Shown: one piece after another, positions 1-7,660 of the stretch
Layout: every line of letters starts with the position of its first letter
Numbering within the stretch: position 1 is the stretch's first letter
Origin: Candidatus Saccharimonadales bacterium
GTDB lineage: Bacteria; Patescibacteriota; Saccharimonadia; Saccharimonadales; Saccharimonadaceae
NCBI GenBank assembly: GCA_035697325.1
Contig: DASSDB010000001.1
Coordinates: 1-49,566 of the forward strand
Reading direction: 5' to 3'
Length of the DNA: 49,566 nt
Translations under genes and position numbers: made by a program
Notes under the pieces: generated by a model
Databases searched by the model: none
The model's input: only the letters and a program-made list of their open reading frames with translations
Told to the model about the DNA's origin: nothing

Positions 1-396
<396 letters not shown>

Positions 397-552
397 TTTT
401 TATGTCCTTGTCACCCCTGTTATTGCTTGACAGTAACGATGGTGATGAGGTAGACTTGACTAGTAATTGGTGAGTATCACCAATCGTCGATTTTAACAAT
501 TGTACCAACGCTAGAGTGGACGTCGAGACGCCTTTCCTTACGAGGGAATGCA
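397..552 (+). other. 23S-5S internal transcribed spacer
   Basis: Spacer of about 155 nt between 23S and 5S. It holds a perfect hairpin (ATTGGTG, five-base loop, CACCAAT, near 466-484) and GC-rich sequence near 520-550 that probably forms part of the processing stem. I see no tRNA fold, although a tRNA in an rRNA spacer would not be unusual. Confidence 0.7.
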
Positions 553-662
<110 letters not shown>

Positions 663-668
663 TATATT

Positions 669-700
669 AAAGCCATCCGAATAGGATGGCTTTAATCTTT
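669..700 (+). terminator. rRNA operon terminator
   Basis: Perfect 10-bp inverted repeat AAAGCCATCC / GGATGGCTTT (669-678 and 684-693) with a five-base loop, followed by a T-rich tail. It ends the rRNA operon. Confidence 0.9.
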
Positions 701-739
701 GTGCAAAAACTACCATCGCTATATAAAAAACGCTCATGG

Positions 740-745
740 TAAAAT
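740..745 (+). promoter_or_regulatory. -10 box of leaderless carboxypeptidase gene
   Basis: TAAAAT preceded by TGG forms an extended -10. Only seven bases separate it from the GTG at 753, so transcription should start at or beside the start codon. Confidence 0.5.
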
Positions 746-752
746 AAAAAAA

Positions 753-2666
753 GTGACTTTGACATGGATACCCAAACTAAAGGAAGTGATCAGTAAGTAC
801 CCTCAGTGGATTGTGGTAACCTCTTTCGTTGTATTCGTAGACCTCGTTATTTACTTGATTATTTTTCTACCCGAAAAGCATATTTCCTTTTCGTATGCGG
901 GTAATACCTGTGTTTCGCACTTATTGCCGCTACCAGATCTATATAAGGCAAGCTCAACTTCCATGAGTGTGAAAGCAGAAGGCCGCGTAAGGCTTGGGGG
1001 TATCTCACTTATCTCAACCTCCATTTGCTTTACGGCAGCTCAAGCGCCAAAAGAAGGCCAAGAGAAGCTGGCAGTATCTCCATTTGGTGGCGTTTTTGCG
1101 AAAAAAACTTTCAATCTCTCTGTGCCATCCCCGCCAAAAGCAAGTGTTGAAGTGCTTTCAAAACCTCTTCCCGTCACAAAAAGTCTTTCATTGCCTCTTA
1201 GCAGTATAGATGGAGTCTTCTCCTATGCTTTAAAAGTTGGTGATAAAACAACAGGATGTCCAGTAGAAGACAAAGGAATTGTTTGTGATGTAGCCAAGCT
1301 TGGTCTCGCGCAGGGAGTCTCTTACGACATGACACTAAGTCGCTCCTTCAAGGGTAAAGATATGGATACTCTGGCCAAGCATTCTATACAAACGCTACCC
1401 GCTACTCGACTTATAAATAGTTCTATCCAGCCCGGTGAAGTTGTTTTTGCGAAGCCAAAAACTATTGATCTGGTTTTCGACAAGAGGCTCGTAAGGTATG
1501 ATGTAAAGCTGTATAAAAAAATCGCAGATAAAAAAGAGGAGATTACCACACAAAGTAAGCTCAGCGATAAAGGTGTGACCCTCATACTTTCGCAAGATCT
1601 GCCCAGGGAATCTATATATGAATTAGAGCTTAATTCGATTGAAGCCATCGATGGCAGCGGGCTAGAGGACTCCGTTATTGTACCATTTACTACTTCCGGT
1701 GGTCCAAAAGTGGTTAGTATAAGTGCCAAGAAGACAGGTACCCCTGTAGGTTCTACAGTGACAATTACATTTGATCAGCCTATTTCGGGCCCTCAAGATA
1801 CATCTAAGGCAATGAAACTAAGCGGAGGAGCTGCCTACGCGGGAAAGAACGCAAACCAGGTCTTTGTTTCGCTAAAAGATACGCCAAAGTGTGGCGACTA
1901 CAGTATAGAATTCACAAACTCACTGCTCAGTAGTTACGACATTACAGGGGGCTCTTCCTGGAGTTTTCTAGGGAGGACTCTTTGCCATACCATAGGCACT
2001 ATAGGGTATTCCGTGGCTGGGCGAGCCATCAACGCATATTATTTTGGTAACGGCCCGAAAACCATTGTATATACGGGGGCGATCCATGGAAATGAGGTCG
2101 GTACTAAGTATTTAATGGACCGCTGGGTGCAAGACTTAGAGGCAAATGCCCGTTCTATCCCCGCTGATAAATCAGTTATCGTGATTCCTCAGCTTAATCC
2201 GGACGGTGTCGCTGCGGGTACACGAACAAATCGCCGTAACGTGGATCTAAACCGTAATTTTGCAGTGAGTGACTGGCAGAAGGATATAACGGATGTAAAT
2301 AACAAACCATTCCCAGGAGGAGGTGGTGAAGCACCCATGTCTGAGCCTGAAGTAAAAGCTATCGCATCTCTGGTTAGCCGCACTCGTCCAATATTTGTGA
2401 TGTCGTTTCATAGTATCGGCGGTGTTTTAGCGGCGAATCAAGCAGGTGATTCTTCCTCAAGGGCAACCACCTACTCGCAGATGAGTGGGTATCGTAATAC
2501 GACGGGCCGGACCGCTGAAACATTCGACTACTCAATTACCGGAACAGCAGACGATTGGTATGCGGAAAAACTCGGTATCTCAAGCGTACTCGTAGAATTA
2601 AGCAGCCACACCTCAGCTCAATTCGATCGTAATCAAAAAGCCTTGTGGCGTATGCTTACCATGTAG
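753..2666 (+). CDS. Membrane-anchored M14-family zinc carboxypeptidase
   Basis: A predicted extracytoplasmic zinc carboxypeptidase of the M14 family, 637 residues from the GTG start. One membrane segment lies near residues 19-40. Two Ig-like or Big_5-like regions follow (about 230-400, with repeats such as TFDKRL and ITFDQPIS). The C-terminal catalytic domain has the zinc motif HGNE (H445, E448), the substrate-binding run RTNRRNVDLNRNF, a third zinc ligand in MSFHSIGG (H553) and a catalytic glutamate in VLVEL (E615). All the key M14 residues are present, so it should be active, perhaps on peptidoglycan peptides or host wall material (inference). A TTG at 699 would add 18 residues, but it lies inside the rRNA terminator; GTG 753 sits seven bases after a -10 box and is preferred. 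A secreted metzincin follows directly. Confidence 0.85.
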   Translation: MTLTWIPKLKEVISKYPQWIVVTSFVVFVDLVIYLIIFLPEKHISFSYAGNTCVSHLLPLPDLYKASSTSMSVKAEGRVRLGGISLISTSICFTAAQAPKEGQEKLAVSPFGGVFAKKTFNLSVPSPPKASVEVLSKPLPVTKSLSLPLSSIDGVFSYALKVGDKTTGCPVEDKGIVCDVAKLGLAQGVSYDMTLSRSFKGKDMDTLAKHSIQTLPATRLINSSIQPGEVVFAKPKTIDLVFDKRLVRYDVKLYKKIADKKEEITTQSKLSDKGVTLILSQDLPRESIYELELNSIEAIDGSGLEDSVIVPFTTSGGPKVVSISAKKTGTPVGSTVTITFDQPISGPQDTSKAMKLSGGAAYAGKNANQVFVSLKDTPKCGDYSIEFTNSLLSSYDITGGSSWSFLGRTLCHTIGTIGYSVAGRAINAYYFGNGPKTIVYTGAIHGNEVGTKYLMDRWVQDLEANARSIPADKSVIVIPQLNPDGVAAGTRTNRRNVDLNRNFAVSDWQKDITDVNNKPFPGGGGEAPMSEPEVKAIASLVSRTRPIFVMSFHSIGGVLAANQAGDSSSRATTYSQMSGYRNTTGRTAETFDYSITGTADDWYAEKLGISSVLVELSSHTSAQFDRNQKALWRMLTM

Positions 2667-2683
2667 AGTATAGTGAAGCATAT

Positions 2684-3439
2684 ATGTGCGTTATGTGTTC
2701 GGTAAAGTATACGGCGGCTGGCTTGGCGGTGCTAGTTACGAGTAGTGGAATCCCTGTGATGGGAAATCTCGCAAGCGCTCAAGTTGACAGCGAGCAAGTT
2801 TCTTCTCAGCTATCCGAACTTCAGGAGACACCTAAGATATTGGCCTCAATGAAAGCACCAACACCTAAAGAGCCGGGATGGCTTGTCCAGCAAAATGCTG
2901 CCGAAGCGGCAGCGCGAGCAGTGGCCAGTAATAAGCCTGTAACAAAGACAGTCACCTATGATGTTACAACTAAAGGGATAATAACTGCTAATTTAGCCGA
3001 ATTTAAAAATCAAACCAATGCTACCCTCAATGACTCACGTGGGTGGGCTCGCATGGGAGTAGCGTTTAAAGAAGTAGCAAGCGGGGGTATGTTTACGCTG
3101 GTGCTTGCTGAGGCGAGTCAATTGCCTTCGTTTTCTCCTGGTTGTAGCCCGGATTATAGCTGTCGTGCCGGCCGATACGTTATTATTAATCAGGATAGAT
3201 GGATTGGTGCAACTCCTTCTTGGAATCAAGCAGGCGGATCTCTAAGAGATTATCGGCACATGGTTGTGAATCATGAAACGGGTCATTGGTTGGGCCATGA
3301 TCATGAGTCTTGCGGAGGTGTAGGGCAGGCAGCACCTGTAATGCAACAGCAGTCAATCAGCTTGAACGGGTGCCAGTTTAATCCATGGCCTCTTGCAAAT
3401 GAGCTTTGGTCATCACAGTTGGGGATTAACAGAAGATGA
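2684..3439 (+). CDS. Secreted DUF3152-type metzincin-like protease
   Basis: A 251-residue exported protein resembling the DUF3152 family, which is typical of Actinobacteria. The N-terminus has a signal-like hydrophobic run ending near NLASAQ. The C-terminal part carries HETGHWLGHDHE (from H197), an HExxHxxGxxH-type zinc site, and paired cysteines in GCSPDYSCR and ESCGG...LNGC that suggest disulphides outside the cell. ATG 2684 is chosen because a TATAGT box (2669-2674) lies nine bases upstream and no Shine-Dalgarno is seen; ATG 2693 in the same frame is an alternative. The 3' end overlaps the next ATG by four bases, so the two should be cotranslated. The zinc motif is clear; the substrate is unknown. 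Confidence 0.82.
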   Translation: MCVMCSVKYTAAGLAVLVTSSGIPVMGNLASAQVDSEQVSSQLSELQETPKILASMKAPTPKEPGWLVQQNAAEAAARAVASNKPVTKTVTYDVTTKGIITANLAEFKNQTNATLNDSRGWARMGVAFKEVASGGMFTLVLAEASQLPSFSPGCSPDYSCRAGRYVIINQDRWIGATPSWNQAGGSLRDYRHMVVNHETGHWLGHDHESCGGVGQAAPVMQQQSISLNGCQFNPWPLANELWSSQLGINRR

Positions 3440-4191
3440 CAATACCTCTCTGGATACGGTCAAGGTGGTTTCGGTTCGGAGCACCCGCGGGACTTATCTT
3501 GCTGGCTATGGGTGCGTACATTTTTTGGAGTGGTACGACATGGAGTGACTATCAGATGCATTTTACCCGTCTTCAAGATGAGGCGCGAAGCAAGATTAAG
3601 GGCTCTCTAGAGCTTAAAGTTGAGACAAATGAAGATCGTATGAAGAAGTTGGACTCATTGCGCAGCTCTCGTGATATACTTGCTGATGATAATTCTCTAT
3701 GTCGAGTGAATATGTTAGTAGACTGGCAGAGTTTTATTGGAAACCTGAAGGATCAGAAGCAGAAGTGTAACGAAGTTCAGACAAAGCTAGTCCATCTTCG
3801 GGATGCCCTAGATAAGATAATCGAGTATCTTGAAAATGATCATATTCTTGCCGAATCGCTAGGCACAATTCCTGCTGGTGGTGAAATAGCTGAAGATGCA
3901 TGGGTAGGGCAGCGGGACGGCTATCGGGCGGCCCAAAAGCATATAGCCGAGCGTACAGTGAGCAATGAATTTGCACCCGTAAAGCAGATGGCCGAAGAGA
4001 AGTTAAATGGGATTGTCGCCGCATGGGAAGAGATATTGGCTGCCCACGGGGCAAAAGATAAAGTTCGCTTCACAAAAGCTGTCGCAACCTTAAGCCAAGG
4101 CTATGATGCTTTATCAAATATAGGCAAAGTTTCTTCAGATCATTTTCAGGTGTTAGTTAAATCATTTGAAAATGATTACATAAAGTTATAG
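3436..4191 (+). CDS. Membrane-anchored coiled-coil protein, unknown function
   Basis: A 251-residue protein with one N-terminal membrane helix (about residues 11-30, LILLAMGAYIFW). The rest is charged and mostly helical, rich in K, E and D with heptad-like stretches. I recognise no catalytic motif or named family. The ATG overlaps the stop of the DUF3152 gene (ATGA), which suggests translational coupling and a shared job at the cell surface. A strong terminator follows at 4207. Confidence 0.75.
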   Translation: MTIPLWIRSRWFRFGAPAGLILLAMGAYIFWSGTTWSDYQMHFTRLQDEARSKIKGSLELKVETNEDRMKKLDSLRSSRDILADDNSLCRVNMLVDWQSFIGNLKDQKQKCNEVQTKLVHLRDALDKIIEYLENDHILAESLGTIPAGGEIAEDAWVGQRDGYRAAQKHIAERTVSNEFAPVKQMAEEKLNGIVAAWEEILAAHGAKDKVRFTKAVATLSQGYDALSNIGKVSSDHFQVLVKSFENDYIKL

Positions 4192-4206
4192 ACCCATTAC
4201 AGATAA

Positions 4207-4240
4207 AAATACGACCGATCTCGCAGATTCGGTCGTATTT
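4207..4240 (+). terminator. Terminator of the surface-protease operon
   Basis: 12-bp perfect inverted repeat AAATACGACCGA / TCGGTCGTATTT around a ten-base loop. The A-rich and T-rich flanks would let it act in either direction. Confidence 0.88.
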
Positions 4241-4342
4241 GATTTGAATCTAATTTGGATCCAAACAGGCGCTTATTAATATTATAGCACTGTGAGGATT
4301 ATTGCAATGATTTAATAAAATATAATAAAGCTCATGTAAATA

Positions 4343-4371
4343 TTGACAAAAAGCATAAGAAATGTTAATAT
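4343..4371 (+). promoter_or_regulatory. Consensus-like sigma-70 promoter of the KGG gene
   Basis: TTGACA (4343-4348), a 17-bp spacer and TAATAT (4366-4371). This is one of the best promoters in the window. The expected start near 4378 gives a 5' UTR of about 59 nt with a hairpin GCAGAG / CTCTGC (4404-4421) that ends right at the Shine-Dalgarno GGGAG. Confidence 0.85.
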
Positions 4372-4436
4372 GGCTTATAACACATATCACGTGTGAGTTA
4401 ACAGCAGAGATGAGACTCTGCGGGAGATATAACTAT

Positions 4437-4667
4437 ATGGCTGGAACACGCAAAGGTGGCCTTAAGGCTGCGGCTAAAAATGTATCAAAAGACCCGGATT
4501 TTTACGCTAAGATCGGCGCAAAAGGCGGTCGTAACGGGCGAACGGGAGGCTTTGCTGCCAACCCTGCGCTAGCGCGAATCGCTGGCGCAAAAGGCGGTCG
4601 TATCTCACGCCGTAAAAAAGCTGTTACTACGGTTGCGTCTGAAGAGCAAACTCAGGCTGCTGCCTAA
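4437..4667 (+). CDS. KGG-repeat stress-type small protein
   Basis: A 76-residue basic, glycine-rich protein with two copies of the motif G-A-K-G-G-R (IGAKGGRNGR and AGAKGGRISRRKK). This is the pattern of the KGG family of general stress or desiccation proteins related to GsiB. The family is probably disordered and may bind nucleic acid or protect proteins, but its biochemistry is poorly known. ATG 4437 is chosen because GGGAG lies about nine bases before it. The consensus promoter and its own terminator imply high, monocistronic expression. The UTR hairpin touching the Shine-Dalgarno could regulate translation (inference). Confidence 0.8.
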   Translation: MAGTRKGGLKAAAKNVSKDPDFYAKIGAKGGRNGRTGGFAANPALARIAGAKGGRISRRKKAVTTVASEEQTQAAA

Positions 4668-4683
4668 TCCTGTAAATCCAAAT

Positions 4684-4711
4684 AAAAACACTCCTATATA
4701 GGAGTGTTTTT
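4684..4711. terminator. Bidirectional terminator between convergent genes
   Basis: AAAAACACTCC / GGAGTGTTTTT around TATATA: an almost perfect palindrome with A- and T-runs on both sides. It serves the KGG gene on the plus strand and the metallopeptidase gene on the minus strand. Confidence 0.88.
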
Positions 4712-5168
4712 AGGTTGTTAGGGTATAGCGCCTTAGCGCGCATAGGCGCGCCTCATTTACCCGCCAAGAGGTTCCACATGCGACACACTTGTAAATATTC
4801 GGGCTTATCTGAATACCTGTAGAGCTGCAAGTGGTGCAATTACTTCTAGCATGTAACCAGTCTCTATAAGTATCGAGAGCTTGTTCAACTATGTCATCCT
4901 CTATGACAATGACATACTCTTTCGAAAGCCTATCTCTTGCGTATTCCCACGCCTCACGCTCCATTTCAAGAAGTTCAACATCCCTTGAATAATATCGATG
5001 TCCTAAAATCGCATGTGCTAGCTCGTGAAGTAACGCAACCGGGTCTTCCTCTCTTCCATAAAAAATAGTCACACTATCCGGAGACCATTGAAATGCCTCT
5101 CCAGCCTGAAAATGAAACAAAGGATAGTTTTTCTTAAGTAAATTAATGAGAGAGTGCATCGACCCCAT
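4710..5168 (-). CDS. Short zinc metallopeptidase with C-terminal zinc ribbon
   Basis: A 152-residue protein with HELAHAILGH (HExxH plus a downstream histidine), as in ImmA/IrrE-like or M78-like peptidases. The C-terminus has two CxxC knuckles (CTTC and CVAC) that look like a zinc ribbon. The start is set by ACGGAGG eight bases before the ATG at 5168; a longer frame to 5282 lies entirely inside the ROK gene and lacks a Shine-Dalgarno. The first 26 bases overlap the end of the ROK gene, so the pair should be translationally coupled. Relatives often cleave or sense regulators; no substrate can be read here. Confidence 0.75.
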   Translation of the reverse strand: MGSMHSLINLLKKNYPLFHFQAGEAFQWSPDSVTIFYGREEDPVALLHELAHAILGHRYYSRDVELLEMEREAWEYARDRLSKEYVIVIEDDIVEQALDTYRDWLHARSNCTTCSSTGIQISPNIYKCVACGTSWRVNEARLCALRRYTLTT

Positions 5169-5955
5169 AGTAATAACCTCCGTAAATAACGGCTTGATCT
5201 GGGTGGGTTGCCTCAATAAAACGAGGGCAGGGGATATGCGGAGGTAACTTCTCTTGCAATATTCCTTCCAACTGAGGCCCAAAGTGAGAGAAAAAAGTCC
5301 CTACGCTTCCGCCAATCACAACAACCTCCGGCTGAATGACAGGTATCATAGCGAGAAAGCCGCGGCTGATACGGTTGGCAATCTGGTACCAAGTACGTCC
5401 GTCTGTAATGTCACGCGCATATTTGCCATATGTATTGTGGATGGCTTTCCCAGAGGCAAAGGTTTCCCATTCGCGTATAACTCCATCAAACTCTACCATA
5501 GTGCGCCCTCCTTCGCTTAAGCGAAGACCAGGGTCAATCTTACCGTTTGTTATTATGCCCGTGCCAATTCCTGTACTGATCGTGACATACAAAACAGATA
5601 CAGGAATGGGATCAAGCGTCCGAGCTTCAGCGAGACCAGCAAGATTCGCGTCATTTTCGATATAGACAGGCACTCCCTCGAGTACTCCGGAAAAAGCGCT
5701 GTATGCATCAAAGTTTTTCCACTTAAGGTTGTTGCACCATATAGCAACACCTTCCTTCACGATTCCCGGAAGCGCAATAACAAGCGCGTCGACATCAGAT
5801 TTGCCGTAGTTTTTCTTAAGCGTAGAAGTCAGCAGCTCGACGTATTCTTTTTGAGACTTAGGAGTTGCGAACCGTATGGTTTCTTGCACCTGACCATGGG
5901 TATCAAAGCTTGCAACAAGCGTCTTCGTACCCCCTGTATCTACCGCCACTATCAT
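5143..5955 (-). CDS. ROK-family sugar kinase
   Basis: A 270-residue ROK protein with the N-terminal phosphate loop DTGGTK, the catalytic aspartate region ENDANLAGLAE and the second glycine-rich loop STGIGTGIITNGKI. It should phosphorylate a hexose such as glucose with ATP in the cytoplasm. It lacks the CxCGxxGCxE zinc motif common in ROK regulators and kinases and is short for the family (usually about 300). No DNA-binding domain is attached, so it is a kinase and not a repressor. The start at 5955 lies seven bases after a minus-strand TACACT box (5968-5963), hence probably leaderless. The substrate cannot be settled from sequence. Confidence 0.85.
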   Translation of the reverse strand: MIVAVDTGGTKTLVASFDTHGQVQETIRFATPKSQKEYVELLTSTLKKNYGKSDVDALVIALPGIVKEGVAIWCNNLKWKNFDAYSAFSGVLEGVPVYIENDANLAGLAEARTLDPIPVSVLYVTISTGIGTGIITNGKIDPGLRLSEGGRTMVEFDGVIREWETFASGKAIHNTYGKYARDITDGRTWYQIANRISRGFLAMIPVIQPEVVVIGGSVGTFFSHFGPQLEGILQEKLPPHIPCPRFIEATHPDQAVIYGGYYYGVDALSH

Positions 5956-6035
5956 ATGATTTAGTGTACCATATCCCTGTAACTTGCATGGAGGGTAGTT
6001 TAAATGTTATAGTACGGAAAACAGGGGAGAATATT

Positions 6036-6413
6036 ATGAGAAGAACGGGTCAGGGTGGCTCACTACTTGGATTTATTATTGCTGCTGTCGTGTTGACGGC
6101 ACTGCTGGCGGGCGGTGTGTATCTTGTACATTTACAGAGCTCCTCAGCTTCACAGCCATCTGAAAAGCCTCAGGACCAGCCCGTCAGTTCACCTCCTTCG
6201 TCCGACGGCGATGAAAAAAAGCCGGACACTCCAACCCCTCGGCAGTCAACCCCAACTCCAACTCCAACTCAGCTTCCATCGGCCAATCCTGAGTCACATC
6301 AGCTTCCACAAACGGGTCCCGAACAAACGTTCGCCACACTAGTTGGTCTGACGATTCTTAGCGGAGTCCTCGTTTCCTACGTGCGCTCCCGTCGCACACT
6401 GGCCTCTCTTTGA
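6036..6413 (+). CDS. LPXTG surface protein with proline-rich linker
   Basis: A 125-residue protein. It has an N-terminal hydrophobic segment (about 12-32), a low-complexity region of P, S and T with a PTPTPTPT run, and a C-terminal sorting-like signal: LPQTG, a hydrophobic stretch and RSRR. This matches sortase substrates, although the N-terminal segment might be an uncleaved anchor. No sortase gene is in the window. ATG 6036 has AGGGGAG about ten bases upstream, and TGTTATAGT (6005-6012) is an extended -10 with TTGCAT as a possible -35. An earlier in-frame start would run back over the ROK promoter and gene and is rejected. Confidence 0.8.
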   Translation: MRRTGQGGSLLGFIIAAVVLTALLAGGVYLVHLQSSSASQPSEKPQDQPVSSPPSSDGDEKKPDTPTPRQSTPTPTPTQLPSANPESHQLPQTGPEQTFATLVGLTILSGVLVSYVRSRRTLASL

Positions 6414-6438
6414 CTTGTCTTTCCATCTGAGGTACAAT
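6410..6438 (+). promoter_or_regulatory. rpsA promoter
   Basis: TTGACT (6410-6415), a 17-bp spacer and TACAAT (6433-6438). The -35 overlaps the stop of the LPXTG gene. The ATCTG...TACAATAG arrangement resembles the promoters of rpsU and rplU in this window. Confidence 0.8.
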
Positions 6439-6518
6439 AGAGGTAATCTAGGAGCATTTTACTTCCAGGAAGTATAGCTTCAGAAATACAATTTAAGGAA
6501 GGAGTCTTATAAAGACTT
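6439..6518 (+). promoter_or_regulatory. Structured rpsA leader with hairpin between SD and start
   Basis: Leader of about 75 nt. It holds one small stem (ACTTC / GAAGT near 6461-6473). A second stem, AGTCTT ATA AAGACT, lies between the Shine-Dalgarno (AAGGAAGGAG) and the ATG. The linear SD-ATG gap of 14 nt is too long; folding the second stem would bring the two together. S1 autoregulates its own translation in other bacteria, so a regulatory role is plausible. Confidence 0.5.
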
Positions 6519-7595
6519 ATGGCAACTAAAGCCTCAATAACAATGGATGACCTGCTGGCTGGCGCTGATGAAAGCGTAAAACAGCTTACCGCAGGCGAAG
6601 TAATTACAGGAAAGGTACTTTCGGTTCGGAAGCACGAGGTGCTTATTGATCTTGGAGCACAAGGTGTAGGATACGTTCCTCGCCGCGAAGTTGGATTCTC
6701 GAAGAATCTTGCTCAGGGCGATGAAGTGACCGCTAGTGTTGTAGATGCAGAACTTGAGAATGGCTACTCACTCCTTTCACTCCGTAAGGCCGCTAAGGAC
6801 CGTGGATGGGAAGAGGTGGCAGCTAAGCTCGAAAGCGGCGACATCATCGAAGTATCTCCATACGATGCAAACCGTGGTGGTCTGCTTGTAGAATACGAAG
6901 GCGTTCGTGGTTTCCTGCCTGTTTCGCAGCTTTCTGCTGAACACTACCCACGTGTCGGCTCAAGCGATAAGGATGAAATCCTCCAGCGTCTTAATGCGCT
7001 TGTTGGCCAAACCCTCAAGGTTCGTATCCTTGATAGCGACCGCAAGGCAAACAAGCTTATCTTCAGCGAGAAGGAAGCAATCAAGGACGGCCTCGCAACC
7101 CGTTTCGCACAGCTTAAGATCGGCGACAAAGTAACGGGCGTTGTTACCGGTGTTGTTGACTTCGGTGTATTTGTAAACGTCGAAGGTATTGAAGGCCTCG
7201 TGCACATCTCTGAAATCAGTTGGGAGCGTGTAAACAACCCAGGCGATTACGTAAAGGTTGGTCAAACTATTGAAGCAAAGATTATTGCTATCGATAAAGA
7301 TCGCCTCAGCCTGAGCATGAAGCAACTTACCCAGGACCCATGGCTCGACGAAGTTGAACAGTTTAAGCCAGGTGATAAAGTTGAGGGTACCGTGACGCGT
7401 ATCACGCCGTTCGGTGCATTTGTACAAATCAGCCCAGCCGTCGAAGCTCTGGTTCATATCTCTGAACTTGGCGACGGTAACGACGTAGATCCTGAAAAGG
7501 TATTCACGCTCAACGAGCGCAAGAACTTTGTCATCCTTGACGTTGATAAAGAAAACCGCAAGATCTCACTAAGTCTTGCAGACAAAAAGAAGTAA
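6519..7595 (+). CDS. rpsA: 30S ribosomal protein S1
   Basis: 358 residues with four S1/OB RNA-binding domains, starting near residues 20 (GEVITGKVLSVRKHEVLIDL), 108, 193 (GDKVTGVVTGVVDFGVFVNV) and 278 (GDKVEGTVTRITPFGAFV). Domains 3 and 4 are canonical, with VHISE; domains 1 and 2, which would sit on the ribosome, are more divergent. Four domains is shorter than the six of E. coli but usual in Gram-positives and CPR bacteria. It binds mRNA leaders and helps initiation on mRNAs with 5' UTRs, which is of interest here because many other genes look leaderless. infB follows 65 bases later. Confidence 0.95.
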   Translation: MATKASITMDDLLAGADESVKQLTAGEVITGKVLSVRKHEVLIDLGAQGVGYVPRREVGFSKNLAQGDEVTASVVDAELENGYSLLSLRKAAKDRGWEEVAAKLESGDIIEVSPYDANRGGLLVEYEGVRGFLPVSQLSAEHYPRVGSSDKDEILQRLNALVGQTLKVRILDSDRKANKLIFSEKEAIKDGLATRFAQLKIGDKVTGVVTGVVDFGVFVNVEGIEGLVHISEISWERVNNPGDYVKVGQTIEAKIIAIDKDRLSLSMKQLTQDPWLDEVEQFKPGDKVEGTVTRITPFGAFVQISPAVEALVHISELGDGNDVDPEKVFTLNERKNFVILDVDKENRKISLSLADKKK

Positions 7596-7660
7596 GAATC
7601 TCTTAGTTAAAAAGAGTTGTTCGTCCTCATAGAGCGTGTGACGGGCAGAAAGGAGCATAT

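Noticed and set aside
397-552. tRNA in the 23S-5S spacer
   Set aside because: No cloverleaf or T-loop GTTCRA motif; only simple hairpins.
1322-1729. Antisense frames within the carboxypeptidase gene
   Set aside because: Shadows of the M14 gene with no start signals.
5168-5282. Longer N-terminus for the zinc metallopeptidase
   Set aside because: Its codons are all inside the ROK gene and it lacks a Shine-Dalgarno; ATG 5168 has ACGGAGG.
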